Of a DNA stretch of 64,000 bases, positions 54,825-62,601 are shown piece by piece; within the stretch, counting starts at the first letter, position 1, and the number at the start of each line of letters is the position of its first letter. The translations under genes were made by a program, and so were the position numbers. The notes beneath the pieces are model-generated. The model searched no databases, was not told the DNA's origin, and was given only the letters and a program-made list of their open reading frames with translations. Location of the stretch: positions 1,488,001 through 1,552,000 of the forward strand of contig NZ_CP042909.1 in the NCBI RefSeq assembly GCF_012317585.1, read 5' to 3'. This DNA is from Thermosulfurimonas marina (GTDB lineage Bacteria > Desulfobacterota > Thermodesulfobacteria > Thermodesulfobacteriales > Thermodesulfobacteriaceae).

Positions 54825-56164
54825 CGGAGATGTTCAGGGAGGTTTTCTAGACGCACAATGTCTTCCAGGGTTTCGGCTTTCCGGATAATTTCTGGATGCC
54901 CTTCTTCGGTGATAAGGACTACCGGGGGACGGTAGGTAATAAACTGCATCCATTGGGTTATGTTGTAAGCGCCCACCGGAGAAATCACTAGAGGGGTTTC
55001 CCGGGGTAGAGGGGGAAGGAGGATTGATTCCTCTACCACATCGATATTCATGCAGAGGGGGCCGTAAAGCACGCAGGGTTCCGGCGGCCCCAGAATTTCG
55101 TCCCCTAGCTCTACTTTGAGGCTGTACCAGAAGGCCGTAAAAAGGAGATTTACCCCGGCATCCAGTACGTAGGCCCGCTGACCGGTGGGCAGACGCTTTA
55201 TAGCCCGCACGGTGGTCAAGAGGAACCCGGCTTCATCTACCAGGGCCCGACCGGACTCTAAAATAAGCAGGGGGTACTCGCCCGGTTGGAGACGGGAAAG
55301 AAGGACCCGCCCTATGCGTTCAGCATAGTCTGCCAAAGGGGGGACGGCCACCTCTGGAGGAAGATAGACTCCCTTTAGGCGATTGCGGGAAGGGAAGCCC
55401 CCACCCAGGTCGAGATATTCTATGTTCCAGCCAAATTTTTCTTCCAGTTGCCGGGCCAAGGTCAAAAGCTTTTCCGTAGCCCTAGCGTAAGCCTCCGGCT
55501 CGAGGATAAAGGTCCCTTGGTGGCAGTGGAGCCCCACCACTTCTAGTTTCCCTCCCGCAGCAATTCTTTGGGCCACCTGCAGGACCTCTCCACTTTCTAG
55601 ATTGAAGCCGAACCGATCCCAGCGAGGATAAATTCCCGTATCCATATTGATCCGCAGGCCTATGGAGAGTTTACGCCCCTGTTCCGAGGCGATTTCTTCC
55701 AGGTCCAGGATCTCGTCTAGAGAATCCGCATTAATGCGGGCGCCTTCTTCTACCGCCCGGCGCAGGATGTTTTTGGGCTTGTAAGGGCCGTTGAAAATGA
55801 TCTTCTCTCCCGGTACTCCCAGGCGTCGAGCCTTTTCGTATTCAAAATCCGAGACCACTTCCGCCGTGGCCCCTTCCTGATGAAAGATGCGGCAGATGGC
55901 ATCCAGATAGTTGGTTTTGTAAGACCAGCTGAATTCCACCCGAGGATACTGGCTTTCAAAGATCCGGCGGGCATAGCGTATTTGTTCTCGCAGTCTTTTT
56001 TCGGAAAAGACAAAAAGAGGCGAACCATAGCGGCGCAGGAGGTCCTTTACCGGAACTCCGTCTATTTCCTTGCGCACCAAACTGGAGAGGGTGCTGCTCT
56101 TGTCGCGTAAAAACCCGACCTGGAGCTTGGTGATGGCGGGTTTTTGGTAGGCTTTTTTCTTCAT
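54821..56164 (-). CDS. Fold-III PLP-dependent decarboxylase (LysA/ODC superfamily)
   Basis: A 447-residue protein of the diaminopimelate/ornithine decarboxylase superfamily. The PLP lysine is in FSWSYKTNYLDA (residue about 83). GLHCHQGT, LDLGGGFPS and ESGRALVDEAG are the usual PLP-phosphate and substrate blocks, and GPLCMNIDVVEES carries the active-site cysteine across the dimer interface. Substrate determinants differ from LysA and no lysA neighbours are present. With an ATP-grasp and PqqD gene beside it, it may decarboxylate an unusual amino acid or a carrier-linked product. It overlaps both neighbours by four bases. Confidence 0.85.
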   Translation of the reverse strand: MKKKAYQKPAITKLQVGFLRDKSSTLSSLVRKEIDGVPVKDLLRRYGSPLFVFSEKRLREQIRYARRIFESQYPRVEFSWSYKTNYLDAICRIFHQEGATAEVVSDFEYEKARRLGVPGEKIIFNGPYKPKNILRRAVEEGARINADSLDEILDLEEIASEQGRKLSIGLRINMDTGIYPRWDRFGFNLESGEVLQVAQRIAAGGKLEVVGLHCHQGTFILEPEAYARATEKLLTLARQLEEKFGWNIEYLDLGGGFPSRNRLKGVYLPPEVAVPPLADYAERIGRVLLSRLQPGEYPLLILESGRALVDEAGFLLTTVRAIKRLPTGQRAYVLDAGVNLLFTAFWYSLKVELGDEILGPPEPCVLYGPLCMNIDVVEESILLPPLPRETPLVISPVGAYNITQWMQFITYRPPVVLITEEGHPEIIRKAETLEDIVRLENLPEHLR

Positions 56165-57189
56165 CTTTCTCCTCGGGTCACCATGTACTGAAAGACCTCA
56201 AGGTCGGTGACCAAATCGTCGGTGAAACGGATGTAGAGTTTGCCAGCAGGATAGTTCCAGTCTCTCTCGGGCTCTTCCCCTAGGGCTGCGGCCAGGAGTC
56301 TTTCTGGAAGATTGACCCCTACTCCTACGGCAAAGTATATCCAGGCCGGGAACCGAGGGTTGATTTCAATGAGATAAAGTTCGTCTTCGTGGGAGATAAC
56401 CTCCAATTCAAAAGCCCCTCGCCACCGATATTTCTGAACAAAGGTCTCCGCGGCCTCTAGCAGCCGGGGAAGGGTAATGGTTACTCCGGTCCAGATTTTT
56501 CCCAGGGCCGTAATCCAGAGCTTTTTGATGGCCAGGAGTCCGAAATGTCCCCCTTCTCCATCACCCAACCCTACTACATTTACCTCTTCTCCCTCCACTA
56601 CTTCCTGAACGATCACCGGATAACCCCATTCGGCGGCGATGGTCTGAAAGTGGTGGAAGGCTTCTGCCTCAGTGTAGGCCCGCAGAGCCTTGTAAAATAG
56701 ACCTTTGATCATTACCGGGAATCGGAGCTGAGTGAGGGCCCGCAGGAGTTCTTCCTGCGAAGAGACGGCGAAACTTACCGGACTCTTGAGACCGATGTTT
56801 TCGGCTACCACCGGCAGGCGGTCCTTGGCCCTTAGACGGAATTGTTCTCTGGTGGGCAAAAAGCTGGCTAGGCCATAAGCCGAAAGCTTTGCCTGAAGAT
56901 CGATAAAAAGGGGAAGCTCGGCATCTAAGGACGGAATCACGACCTCTAGTCCTTCTTTTTCCTTGATATAAAGCAGGCGATTCAAAAAAGGGGCCTCCCC
57001 CTCAGAGGGATAAGGCATTAGGTAGGCCCGGTCTACCAAGTGAGGGAGATAGATCCCGGGTTCCATGGCATCGTAGGCCAGGCCTACTACGGAAACCGGC
57101 CTTGGCCCCTCTTTAAGGCCCTTAATGATCCCCAGCCCCGGTCCGGGATTGTCTACCGCGTTGATCCCCGAGACGGCCACCTTAACCAT
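56161..57189 (-). CDS. ATP-grasp ligase
   Basis: A 342-residue ATP-grasp protein. The pre-ATP-grasp domain (1-120) starts VAVSGINAVDNPGPG. The nucleotide-binding part has PVMIKGLFYKALRAYTEAEA and VIVQEVVEGEEVNVVGLGDG. The metal-binding loop is LIEINPRFPAWIYFAVGVGVNLP (about residues 272-294). This fold forms amide or peptide bonds through an acyl-phosphate; it is closest in general style to carbamoyl-phosphate synthase or carboxylase-like ATP-grasp enzymes. No specific substrate can be named. Its start overlaps the pqqD-like gene by eight bases. Confidence 0.85.
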   Translation of the reverse strand: MVKVAVSGINAVDNPGPGLGIIKGLKEGPRPVSVVGLAYDAMEPGIYLPHLVDRAYLMPYPSEGEAPFLNRLLYIKEKEGLEVVIPSLDAELPLFIDLQAKLSAYGLASFLPTREQFRLRAKDRLPVVAENIGLKSPVSFAVSSQEELLRALTQLRFPVMIKGLFYKALRAYTEAEAFHHFQTIAAEWGYPVIVQEVVEGEEVNVVGLGDGEGGHFGLLAIKKLWITALGKIWTGVTITLPRLLEAAETFVQKYRWRGAFELEVISHEDELYLIEINPRFPAWIYFAVGVGVNLPERLLAAALGEEPERDWNYPAGKLYIRFTDDLVTDLEVFQYMVTRGER

Positions 57190-57433
57190 CGGTTTTCCCT
57201 TCCCAAAGATGGTATCGCCTCAATATCTCCAAAAACTCCTCTATATCTCTGAGCGCAGCTCCCGGGGAAATTTCATATTTTTCACTGAGGGCTTGGGCAA
57301 TCTCCGGTGGACTTTTCCCCTCCCGTAAGGCCTTGAGGACCAGAAGTCCGGTTTCGTTCACGGTGTAAGCGTTTCCAGTCTCAGGGTCAAAGACGAATCC
57401 CTCGTCGCTTATGGCCAGTCGAGAAAGCTTCAT
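57182..57433 (-). CDS. PqqD-family (RiPP-recognition-like) protein
   Basis: An 83-residue PqqD-like protein. The fold signature is SDEGFVFDPETGNAYTVNETGLLVLKALREG, ending in a helix and RRYHLWEG. PqqD domains bind leader peptides in RiPP systems (the RRE domain), but this architecture also occurs alone in other polysaccharide or amino-acid ligation clusters. It is the first gene of the operon. The start at ATG 57433 is chosen from the family N-terminus; no clear Shine-Dalgarno sequence stands before it. No precursor peptide gene is visible next to it. Confidence 0.82.
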   Translation of the reverse strand: MKLSRLAISDEGFVFDPETGNAYTVNETGLLVLKALREGKSPPEIAQALSEKYEISPGAALRDIEEFLEILRRYHLWEGKTDG

Positions 57434-57521
57434 GGCTAAAAGGTAGTTTAAAATGTAGTTTAGCAGATATATTTTGAATAGTGAATAGCCCAAGTTACTT
57501 TTCACTTTAAGGAGAGCTTCC
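57434..57521. promoter_or_regulatory. Divergent spacer between the PqqD operon and DUF1566 gene
   Basis: This A+T-rich 88-base spacer must hold both promoters. On the minus strand TTGGGC followed by TATATC at 16 bases is a weak candidate. On the plus strand a TATATT sits near 57468-57473. GTAGTTTA occurs twice in direct repeat at 57443-57450 and 57455-57462 (12-base period), a possible regulator site. AAGGAG at 57509-57514 serves the DUF1566 gene. Confidence 0.35.
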
Positions 57522-58556
57522 ATGATTCTGGCCACCGGACAGGACCGTTGCTATGACACCCGGGGTCGAGAGATCCCTTGCCAGGGAACCGGCCAGGATG
57601 GGCAGTGGCGTTTCGGGCTTTCGGGTTTTCCCCGGTTTAAGGTCCAGGGGGAGTTGGTGGAAGATCTCCTTACCGGGCTTTTCTGGCCCAAGAATGCCGC
57701 GCTTTTTGAATTCCCCATGTCTTGGGAAGAGGCTTTGCGGGCGGTGGCCAGGCTCAATCGCGAAAATTTTCTGGGTTTTTCTGACTGGCGACTTCCCAAT
57801 CGGCGGGAGCTGCGCAGTTTAGTCTTTTATCAGGCCAAAAATCCGGTTCTTCCCCCGGGGCACCCCTTTGAAAACCTCTTTCATGGCTGGTATTGGACCT
57901 CCACCACGGCCGTCATCAACCCCCGTTATGCCTGGAATGTACATTTCGGGGGAGGACGCATGTTTTACAGTCACAAAGAGGACGAAAGAATGGTTTGGCC
58001 GGTGCGCGGAAGGTTCCGTCTTCCCGCCACCGGACAGCACACCTGCTACAACACTTTGGGGAACCCTGTGTCCTGCTCTGGGACCGGACAGGACGGTGAG
58101 ATCCGTTCCGGGCTGCCCTGGCCAGAGCCCCGATTTGAACTCCGTGCTGAAGCGGTCTTTGACCGTTTGACCGGTCTTTTCTGGACCCGTTTGGCGGATC
58201 TCGCCCCGGGGAGGGTCACCTGGGAAGAGGCCTTTCAGGTGGTGGTGGAGCTTAACCGACGCAAGTTTTCCGGATTTTCCGACTGGCGCCTTCCCAACAT
58301 CAACGAATTGGAAAGCCTGGTGGATGCGCAGTATCACTCTCCGGCCCTGCCCAGGGATCATCCCTTCCAGGAGGTGCGAGAATATTACTGGTCCTCCACC
58401 ACCAGCTTTTACGATCCCCTCTGGGCCTGGGCCCTTTATCTGGCCAAGGGGGCGGTGGGGATAGGACTCAAACACGGCCCCCACTTTTATGTCTGGGCCG
58501 TGCGGGGAAGACCCTGGCGCCCCCGGGAGGACTCGAACCCCCAACCTGCGGATTAG
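57522..58556 (+). CDS. DUF1566 (Lcl-domain) protein with two tandem repeats, running into tRNA-Arg
   Basis: A 344-residue protein of two DUF1566 units, each starting with an ATGQxxCY motif (about residues 4 and 168) and containing FSDWRLPN (R/I)xxEL and a VWxVRG end. The fold is lectin-like; function is unknown. AAGGAG lies seven bases before ATG 57522. No signal peptide is visible. Its own stop is missing: after VWAVRG the frame continues into the antisense of the tRNA gene (58515-58591) and stops in its anticodon region, adding about 14 residues (RPREDSNPQPAD type). The upstream gene pair is divergent. Confidence 0.82.
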   Translation: MILATGQDRCYDTRGREIPCQGTGQDGQWRFGLSGFPRFKVQGELVEDLLTGLFWPKNAALFEFPMSWEEALRAVARLNRENFLGFSDWRLPNRRELRSLVFYQAKNPVLPPGHPFENLFHGWYWTSTTAVINPRYAWNVHFGGGRMFYSHKEDERMVWPVRGRFRLPATGQHTCYNTLGNPVSCSGTGQDGEIRSGLPWPEPRFELRAEAVFDRLTGLFWTRLADLAPGRVTWEEAFQVVVELNRRKFSGFSDWRLPNINELESLVDAQYHSPALPRDHPFQEVREYYWSSTTSFYDPLWAWALYLAKGAVGIGLKHGPHFYVWAVRGRPWRPREDSNPQPAD

Positions 58557-58591
58557 AAGTCCGCTGCTCTATCCAGTTGAGCTACGGGGGC
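58515..58591 (-). tRNA. tRNA-Arg (TCT)
   Basis: Read on the minus strand it starts GCCCCCGTAGCTCAACTGG and ends CGGGGGC-G-CCA, with a seven-pair acceptor stem. The D-loop, the anticodon stem CGGAC-TTCTAAT-CCGC giving anticodon TCT, and the T-arm GGGGGTTCGAGTCCTCC are all normal. CCA is encoded (58515-58517). The DUF1566 frame ends inside it, in antisense (58515-58556). Confidence 0.97.
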
Positions 58592-58619
58592 TTCAATTAA
58601 TTTTGACACAAGCCGGCCT

Positions 58620-58862
58620 TCAGGCAAGGGCCTCTTCTTCCCATTCCTCCGAAGAACTTTCCCCTTGAGGGATGACCTCCGGGGCCCGGATGAATTCCCG
58701 GATCTTTTCCACCTCCTGCGGGAGATCCGGGTCCCGCTGACAGGTCTCACATTGGCGGATGTGGCGATGGATAAATTCCATCATCCGGGCCGGAGCCAGG
58801 GCGTCCTCCCGCACCTTGAGGAACCATTCCCGGGCCAAGCTCCTTAGCCTTTGACACTGCAT
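58620..58862 (-). CDS. Small hypothetical protein with His/Cys cluster
   Basis: An 80-residue protein I do not recognise. It is helical with basic N-terminal half (CQRLRSLAREWFLKVREDALAPARMMEF), a possible metal site in FIHRHIRQCETCQRDPDL (two His, two Cys), and an acidic tail (SSSEEWEEEALA). AGGGGCGGG lies before ATG 58862. It reads away from the DUF6800-like gene. Composition and codon use resemble the genome, so I take it as real. Confidence 0.6.
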   Translation of the reverse strand: MQCQRLRSLAREWFLKVREDALAPARMMEFIHRHIRQCETCQRDPDLPQEVEKIREFIRAPEVIPQGESSSEEWEEEALA

Positions 58863-58897
58863 ATCCCGCCCCTCGGTGGTCTTAAATATAAGCTTCC

Positions 58898-58926
58898 TTG
58901 ACGAGATCGGAAGCAGCCTTTATATA
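58898..58926 (+). promoter_or_regulatory. Promoter of the small Arg-rich gene
   Basis: TTGACG (58898-58903) and TATATA (58921-58926) are 17 bases apart, giving a start point near 58933 and a leader of about 29 bases that contains AAGGGG-type ribosome-binding sequence before ATG 58962. It lies in the 99-base spacer to the divergent gene at 58862. Confidence 0.65.
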
Positions 58927-58961
58927 AAGGAGCGATCAACGAAAATCAAGGGGTGGACCTT

Positions 58962-59189
58962 ATGGCCAGACATAAAAAGATCGAACGCCAGCGGGAGATC
59001 GAACGCCGGAGACGTCGCCGGGCCAAACTGGCCAAACTGCGGGCCAAGGGACTCTTCCCGCGCCCGGAAGGTTATGACCCCCGGGTCTATCCTTATGTGG
59101 CCTACGCCGTGGCCAAGGGTCTGATGAGCCTGGAAGAGGCCCTCAAGCGCCTGGAAGAGGCCAAGCTTACCGAGGGGCAGACCCAGTAG
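58962..59189 (+). CDS. Small Arg-rich protein (DUF6800-like)
   Basis: A 75-residue very basic protein. The N-terminus (ARHKKIERQREIERRRRRRAK) is almost all Arg/Lys/Glu helix; the C-terminal half (YDPRVYPYVAYAVAKGLMSLEEALKRLEEAK) is a compact helical hairpin. It resembles small basic proteins annotated as DUF6800, which is a guess by pattern. An RNA- or ribosome-associated role is plausible given the Arg run. An in-frame GTG nine bases upstream is unlikely since the ribosome-binding site lies between. A strong promoter stands upstream. Confidence 0.6.
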   Translation: MARHKKIERQREIERRRRRRAKLAKLRAKGLFPRPEGYDPRVYPYVAYAVAKGLMSLEEALKRLEEAKLTEGQTQ

Positions 59190-59194
59190 ATCCT

Positions 59195-59926
59195 TTACCG
59201 GCGGGCCTTCTCGATCAGTCTCAACATCTCGCGTACCGCCTCCACCATACCCACAAAGATGGCCCGGCCCACGATGGCGTGGCCAATACTGAATTCTTCC
59301 ACCTCCGGGATGGCCGCTACCGGCTCAATATTTTCGTAAGAAAGGCCGTGGCCGGCATGCACCTCAAAGCCTAGATCCCGAGCCACCCGGGCCGCCTCTT
59401 CCAACCGGGCGAGCTCCCTTTCCCTTTCCTCCCCGGCCGGGGCCTCAGCGTAGTTTCCGGTGTGAAGTTCCACCACATCCGCCCCGGTGCGAGCGGCGGC
59501 CTTGAGCTCTGCGGGATCGGGATTGATAAAAAGACTTACCTTGAAAATCCCCCCTTCTTTGAGCCGCTCCACCACTTGACGCACCTTTTTGGTGCGTCCC
59601 TTGACCGCGAGTCCTCCTTCAGTGGTGATCTCTGTCCTTCTTTCCGGAACCAGGGTCACCTGGTCCGGCCTGACCTCCAAGGCGAACTGAATCATCTCCT
59701 CCGTGGCCGCCATCTCCAGAATAAGCTTGGTCTTTACGATTTCCCGCAGAAGGCGGACGTCGCGCTCCTGGATGTGTCGGCGATCACCCCGGAGGTGAAC
59801 CACAATCCCGTGGGCCCCTCCGAGTTCGGCCAGCACCGCGGCCTGCACCGGATCGGGATAGTGCACCTTGCGGGCCTCTCTCACCGTAGCCACATGATCC
59901 ACATTTACCGCAAGCTTGGCCGGCAT
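59195..59926 (-). CDS. pdxJ: Pyridoxine 5'-phosphate synthase PdxJ from internal start
   Basis: The C-terminal 243 residues of the fused frame form a complete TIM-barrel PdxJ, which makes pyridoxine 5'-phosphate in the DXP-dependent vitamin B6 pathway. Signatures are [47 protein letters not shown] and the C-terminal [26 protein letters not shown] stands just before ATG 59926, with MPAKLAVN the usual PdxJ N-terminus. This start gives normal family length, so independent translation is likely. Confidence 0.93.
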   Translation of the reverse strand: MPAKLAVNVDHVATVREARKVHYPDPVQAAVLAELGGAHGIVVHLRGDRRHIQERDVRLLREIVKTKLILEMAATEEMIQFALEVRPDQVTLVPERRTEITTEGGLAVKGRTKKVRQVVERLKEGGIFKVSLFINPDPAELKAAARTGADVVELHTGNYAEAPAGEERERELARLEEAARVARDLGFEVHAGHGLSYENIEPVAAIPEVEEFSIGHAIVGRAIFVGMVEAVREMLRLIEKARR

Positions 59927-60361
59927 GAATTCCCTCCTTTTTAAGAATTCTACCACCTTTTTATGCCCTTTTGGGGCCAATTTTTCAAGGAGCTGGGCCT
60001 CAAGGGCGGCCATACGGGCTGCAGCTAGCCCGCCTCCCTCGTGTTCATGACCTAAGAGATGGAGGAGGCCGTGGAGGGCCAGGGCCAAAAGATAAGCCTG
60101 ATAAGGTAGTCCATAAATCTCGGCCTCCCTCCGGGCGGTTTCCTGAGAAAGAAAAATCTCCCCTAAAAAGGGGGCTTGCGGGGGGCGCTTCCCTTCCCAG
60201 TAAGAAAAGGAGATAACGTTGGTGGGGCCGGAACGGCCCAGATACCGCCGGTTGATCTCGGCGATGGCCTCATCGTTTACCAGATGAATTTCTAGACTCT
60301 TTTCCGGAAGCCCCAGGATCTCTAAAGCCCGGGCCAGTTTTTTCTGGAGATAGTCTTTCAC
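59195..60361 (-). CDS. ybeY: Continuous YbeY-PdxJ reading frame (possible gene fusion)
   Basis: A 388-residue frame whose first 140 residues are YbeY, a metal-dependent RNase for 16S rRNA maturation, with [13 protein letters not shown] (the HxxxHxxxxxH zinc motif) near residues 97-109. It continues without a stop into a full PdxJ from residue 146. YbeY alone ends around here, and a stop codon would be expected. A strong internal ribosome-binding site lies before PdxJ, so the fused and separate products may both be made. It starts with GTG 60361, overlapping trmI. Confidence 0.8.
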   Translation of the reverse strand: MKDYLQKKLARALEILGLPEKSLEIHLVNDEAIAEINRRYLGRSGPTNVISFSYWEGKRPPQAPFLGEIFLSQETARREAEIYGLPYQAYLLALALHGLLHLLGHEHEGGGLAAARMAALEAQLLEKLAPKGHKKVVEFLKRREFMPAKLAVNVDHVATVREARKVHYPDPVQAAVLAELGGAHGIVVHLRGDRRHIQERDVRLLREIVKTKLILEMAATEEMIQFALEVRPDQVTLVPERRTEITTEGGLAVKGRTKKVRQVVERLKEGGIFKVSLFINPDPAELKAAARTGADVVELHTGNYAEAPAGEERERELARLEEAARVARDLGFEVHAGHGLSYENIEPVAAIPEVEEFSIGHAIVGRAIFVGMVEAVREMLRLIEKARR

Positions 60362-61128
60362 CTTTCTTGCACCTTGCGCGCAAAGATGAGGTAGCCGGTA
60401 TGGGCCACCATGCGGTCTTCCGGACGCAGTCTTTCGGGATTTACCTTATAAAACCGCTCCAGGATCTCCTGGACCTCGAGGGCTACAAAGGGAAGACCCT
60501 CCAGGGCCTCTAGCAGGCGGGAGACCTGGTTGACCGTGGGGACCAGGGCCCCAAAGGGCGCGCCCCCCTTGAGGGCCTTCCAGGCCGCAGGTAAAAGCTC
60601 CCAGGGTTCGCGCACATCCAAGAAAAGGGCGTCGGCCTCCTTTTCGCCGAAGTCCTCTCGCACCCCTTCCCGGAAGATGACCCGTTCCAGCAACCCGGCC
60701 CGGGCCAAGTTCTCCCGGGCCACCTTACGGAACCGGGCCTCTTTTTCGTAAGTGATCACCCGTCCTTCGGGGCCTACGGCGGCGGCCAGGGCTAGGGTGA
60801 GGGCCCCGGAGCCCGTGCCACATTCCAGTATGGTTTTGCCAGGGCGTACGTCGAGTTTCAGGAGGATAAGACCGATCTCTTTGGGATAGATGATCTGGGT
60901 AGCCCGACGGACCTTCATCAGGTGGTCGTAGAGGGTGGGGCGCAGGGCGTAAAAGGGAAGGCCCTTCCGGCCTAGAATCCTGCTTCCCCAAGGTCTTCCC
61001 AGAAAGGCCCCCAGATCTACCGCATCGCGGTGGGTGTGAAACTCGCGCGCTTCCGCGGGGAGAAGATAGGTATGCCCTCCGGGAGCCAGGAGAAGCAGAA
61101 GATCCCCTTCCCGGATGATCCCGTCCAT
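60358..61128 (-). CDS. trmI: tRNA (adenine-N1)-methyltransferase TrmI
   Basis: A 256-residue class I SAM methyltransferase of the TrmI family, which makes m1A58 in the tRNA T-loop, important in thermophiles. The N-terminal domain ends [25 protein letters not shown]. The SAM-binding motif is [19 protein letters not shown], then [32 protein letters not shown] is the catalytic acidic region. ATG 61128 overlaps the M18 stop as TGATG; a TTG one codon upstream is less likely. Its stop overlaps the ybeY start. Confidence 0.92.
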   Translation of the reverse strand: MDGIIREGDLLLLLAPGGHTYLLPAEAREFHTHRDAVDLGAFLGRPWGSRILGRKGLPFYALRPTLYDHLMKVRRATQIIYPKEIGLILLKLDVRPGKTILECGTGSGALTLALAAAVGPEGRVITYEKEARFRKVARENLARAGLLERVIFREGVREDFGEKEADALFLDVREPWELLPAAWKALKGGAPFGALVPTVNQVSRLLEALEGLPFVALEVQEILERFYKVNPERLRPEDRMVAHTGYLIFARKVQER

Positions 61129-62540
61129 CAATCCCCGGCGGAAAGAAAGGCCTTATAGGCCCGATAGGTCATATAGAGATCGGCCTTATGGGCTACTTCA
61201 AAGGGAGAATGCATACCGAGAAGCGGTGGGCCCAGGTCCACGATGTCCATCCCGTAGGCCGCCAGATACTTGGCCACCGTGCCTCCTCCCCCTTCATCCA
61301 CCTTGCCCATGGAGGCAGCCTGATAGATCACTCCAGCCTCCGAAAAGATACGCCTCAGCCAGGCTACATATTCCGCATGGGCATCATTGGCCATATACTT
61401 TCCTCCGTGGCCGGTATATTTAGTGAGGACCACCCCGTAGCCCATGCGGGCGTCGTTTAACTTCTCATGAACTTCCAGGTAGTGAGGATCCATGCCTGCG
61501 GTGACGTCTCCGGAGACCGCCCGAGTGCGCAGCAGGGTCTCCAGCACCGTGTCTCCTTGAGGGGTGACCCCCCAAAGTTTGAGATAGTCGTAGATGAGCT
61601 TTTCGAGGAACCGACTCTTGGCTCCGGTATTTCCGTCAGAGCCAATTTCCTCCTTGTCCAAAAAGAGGACCAGGGTGGAATATTCCGGTTCTTGGAGCTC
61701 GAGGAGGGCCGCCAGGGCCGCAAAGGCGCAAATGCGGTCGTCCTGTCCGTAGCCCCCGATAAAGGCCCGGTCAAGCCCCACCTCTACCGCGGGGCCGGCG
61801 GGGACCACCTCCAATTCCGCGCTCACGAAATCCTCCTCGGTGATCCCGTACTTTTCATGAAGGAGCTTCAAAATGGCCAGCTTTACCCGCTCTTTTTCTT
61901 CGGCCTCCCCGGGAAGAGGCAGTCCGCCTACGAGCACGTTGAGTTTCTCTCCGGGGATGGCCTCAGAGAGCTTCTTTTCTCCCTGAACCTTACGGGCCAG
62001 ATGGGGCAGAAGATCGCAGACCGTAAGTACCGGATCACCCGGGGCCTCTCCGAGGACCACTTTTACCCGGGTCCCGTCCGGCTTGACCACTACCCCGTGG
62101 AGGGCCAGCGGCCGGGCCACCCAGTGATACTTCTTGATCCCTCCGTAATAGTGGGTCTTGAAAAAGGCCATTTCCAGATCTTCATAGAGGGGGTGGAGCT
62201 TGAGATCCAGACGGGGGCTGTCGATATGGGTGGCGATGAGGCGCACCCCATAATAAGGGGGCTTTTTTCCGGCCACCATGGCCGCCAAAGTCTTTTCCCG
62301 AAAGACAGTAAAATAGCGGGCCGAGGGTTTTTCGGTGAAGCCCGCTTTCTTGAGGAGGGCGGCCATGGCCTCCACGCATTCCCTCTCGGTCTTGGCCAAA
62401 GAGAGGAATTTGCGGTAGTCCTCCGCCAGCCTCTCGAGGGCCTTTTTATCCTTTTCCGCAAGCTGATCCCAGACCGGACGGGGGCGATAGGCTAACTTTT
62501 CTTTCAGAGTCTTGAGTTCGTCCTTTTTGCGCCGGGCCAT
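61128..62540 (-). CDS. M18-family aspartyl/leucyl aminopeptidase
   Basis: A 470-residue metallo-aminopeptidase of the M18 family. Zinc-binding and catalytic residues can be seen in IATHIDSPRLDLK (H and D), GGYGQDDRICAFAA (D), LFLDKEEIGSDGN (E, E) and the C-terminal PPLLGMHSPFEVAHKAD (H). A VVLTKYTGHGGKYMANDAHAEY segment is characteristic of the family. It releases N-terminal acidic or neutral residues from peptides in the cytoplasm. ATG 62540 follows AAGGAGG; the frame is open two more codons. It overlaps trmI by one base. Confidence 0.9.
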   Translation of the reverse strand: MARRKKDELKTLKEKLAYRPRPVWDQLAEKDKKALERLAEDYRKFLSLAKTERECVEAMAALLKKAGFTEKPSARYFTVFREKTLAAMVAGKKPPYYGVRLIATHIDSPRLDLKLHPLYEDLEMAFFKTHYYGGIKKYHWVARPLALHGVVVKPDGTRVKVVLGEAPGDPVLTVCDLLPHLARKVQGEKKLSEAIPGEKLNVLVGGLPLPGEAEEKERVKLAILKLLHEKYGITEEDFVSAELEVVPAGPAVEVGLDRAFIGGYGQDDRICAFAALAALLELQEPEYSTLVLFLDKEEIGSDGNTGAKSRFLEKLIYDYLKLWGVTPQGDTVLETLLRTRAVSGDVTAGMDPHYLEVHEKLNDARMGYGVVLTKYTGHGGKYMANDAHAEYVAWLRRIFSEAGVIYQAASMGKVDEGGGGTVAKYLAAYGMDIVDLGPPLLGMHSPFEVAHKADLYMTYRAYKAFLSAGD

Positions 62541-62601
62541 GAGCACCTCCTTCGCCAGAATCCCTGCGGCAAAGTTAGCCCGGAGGTCCGTCTAGGTCAA
62601 C

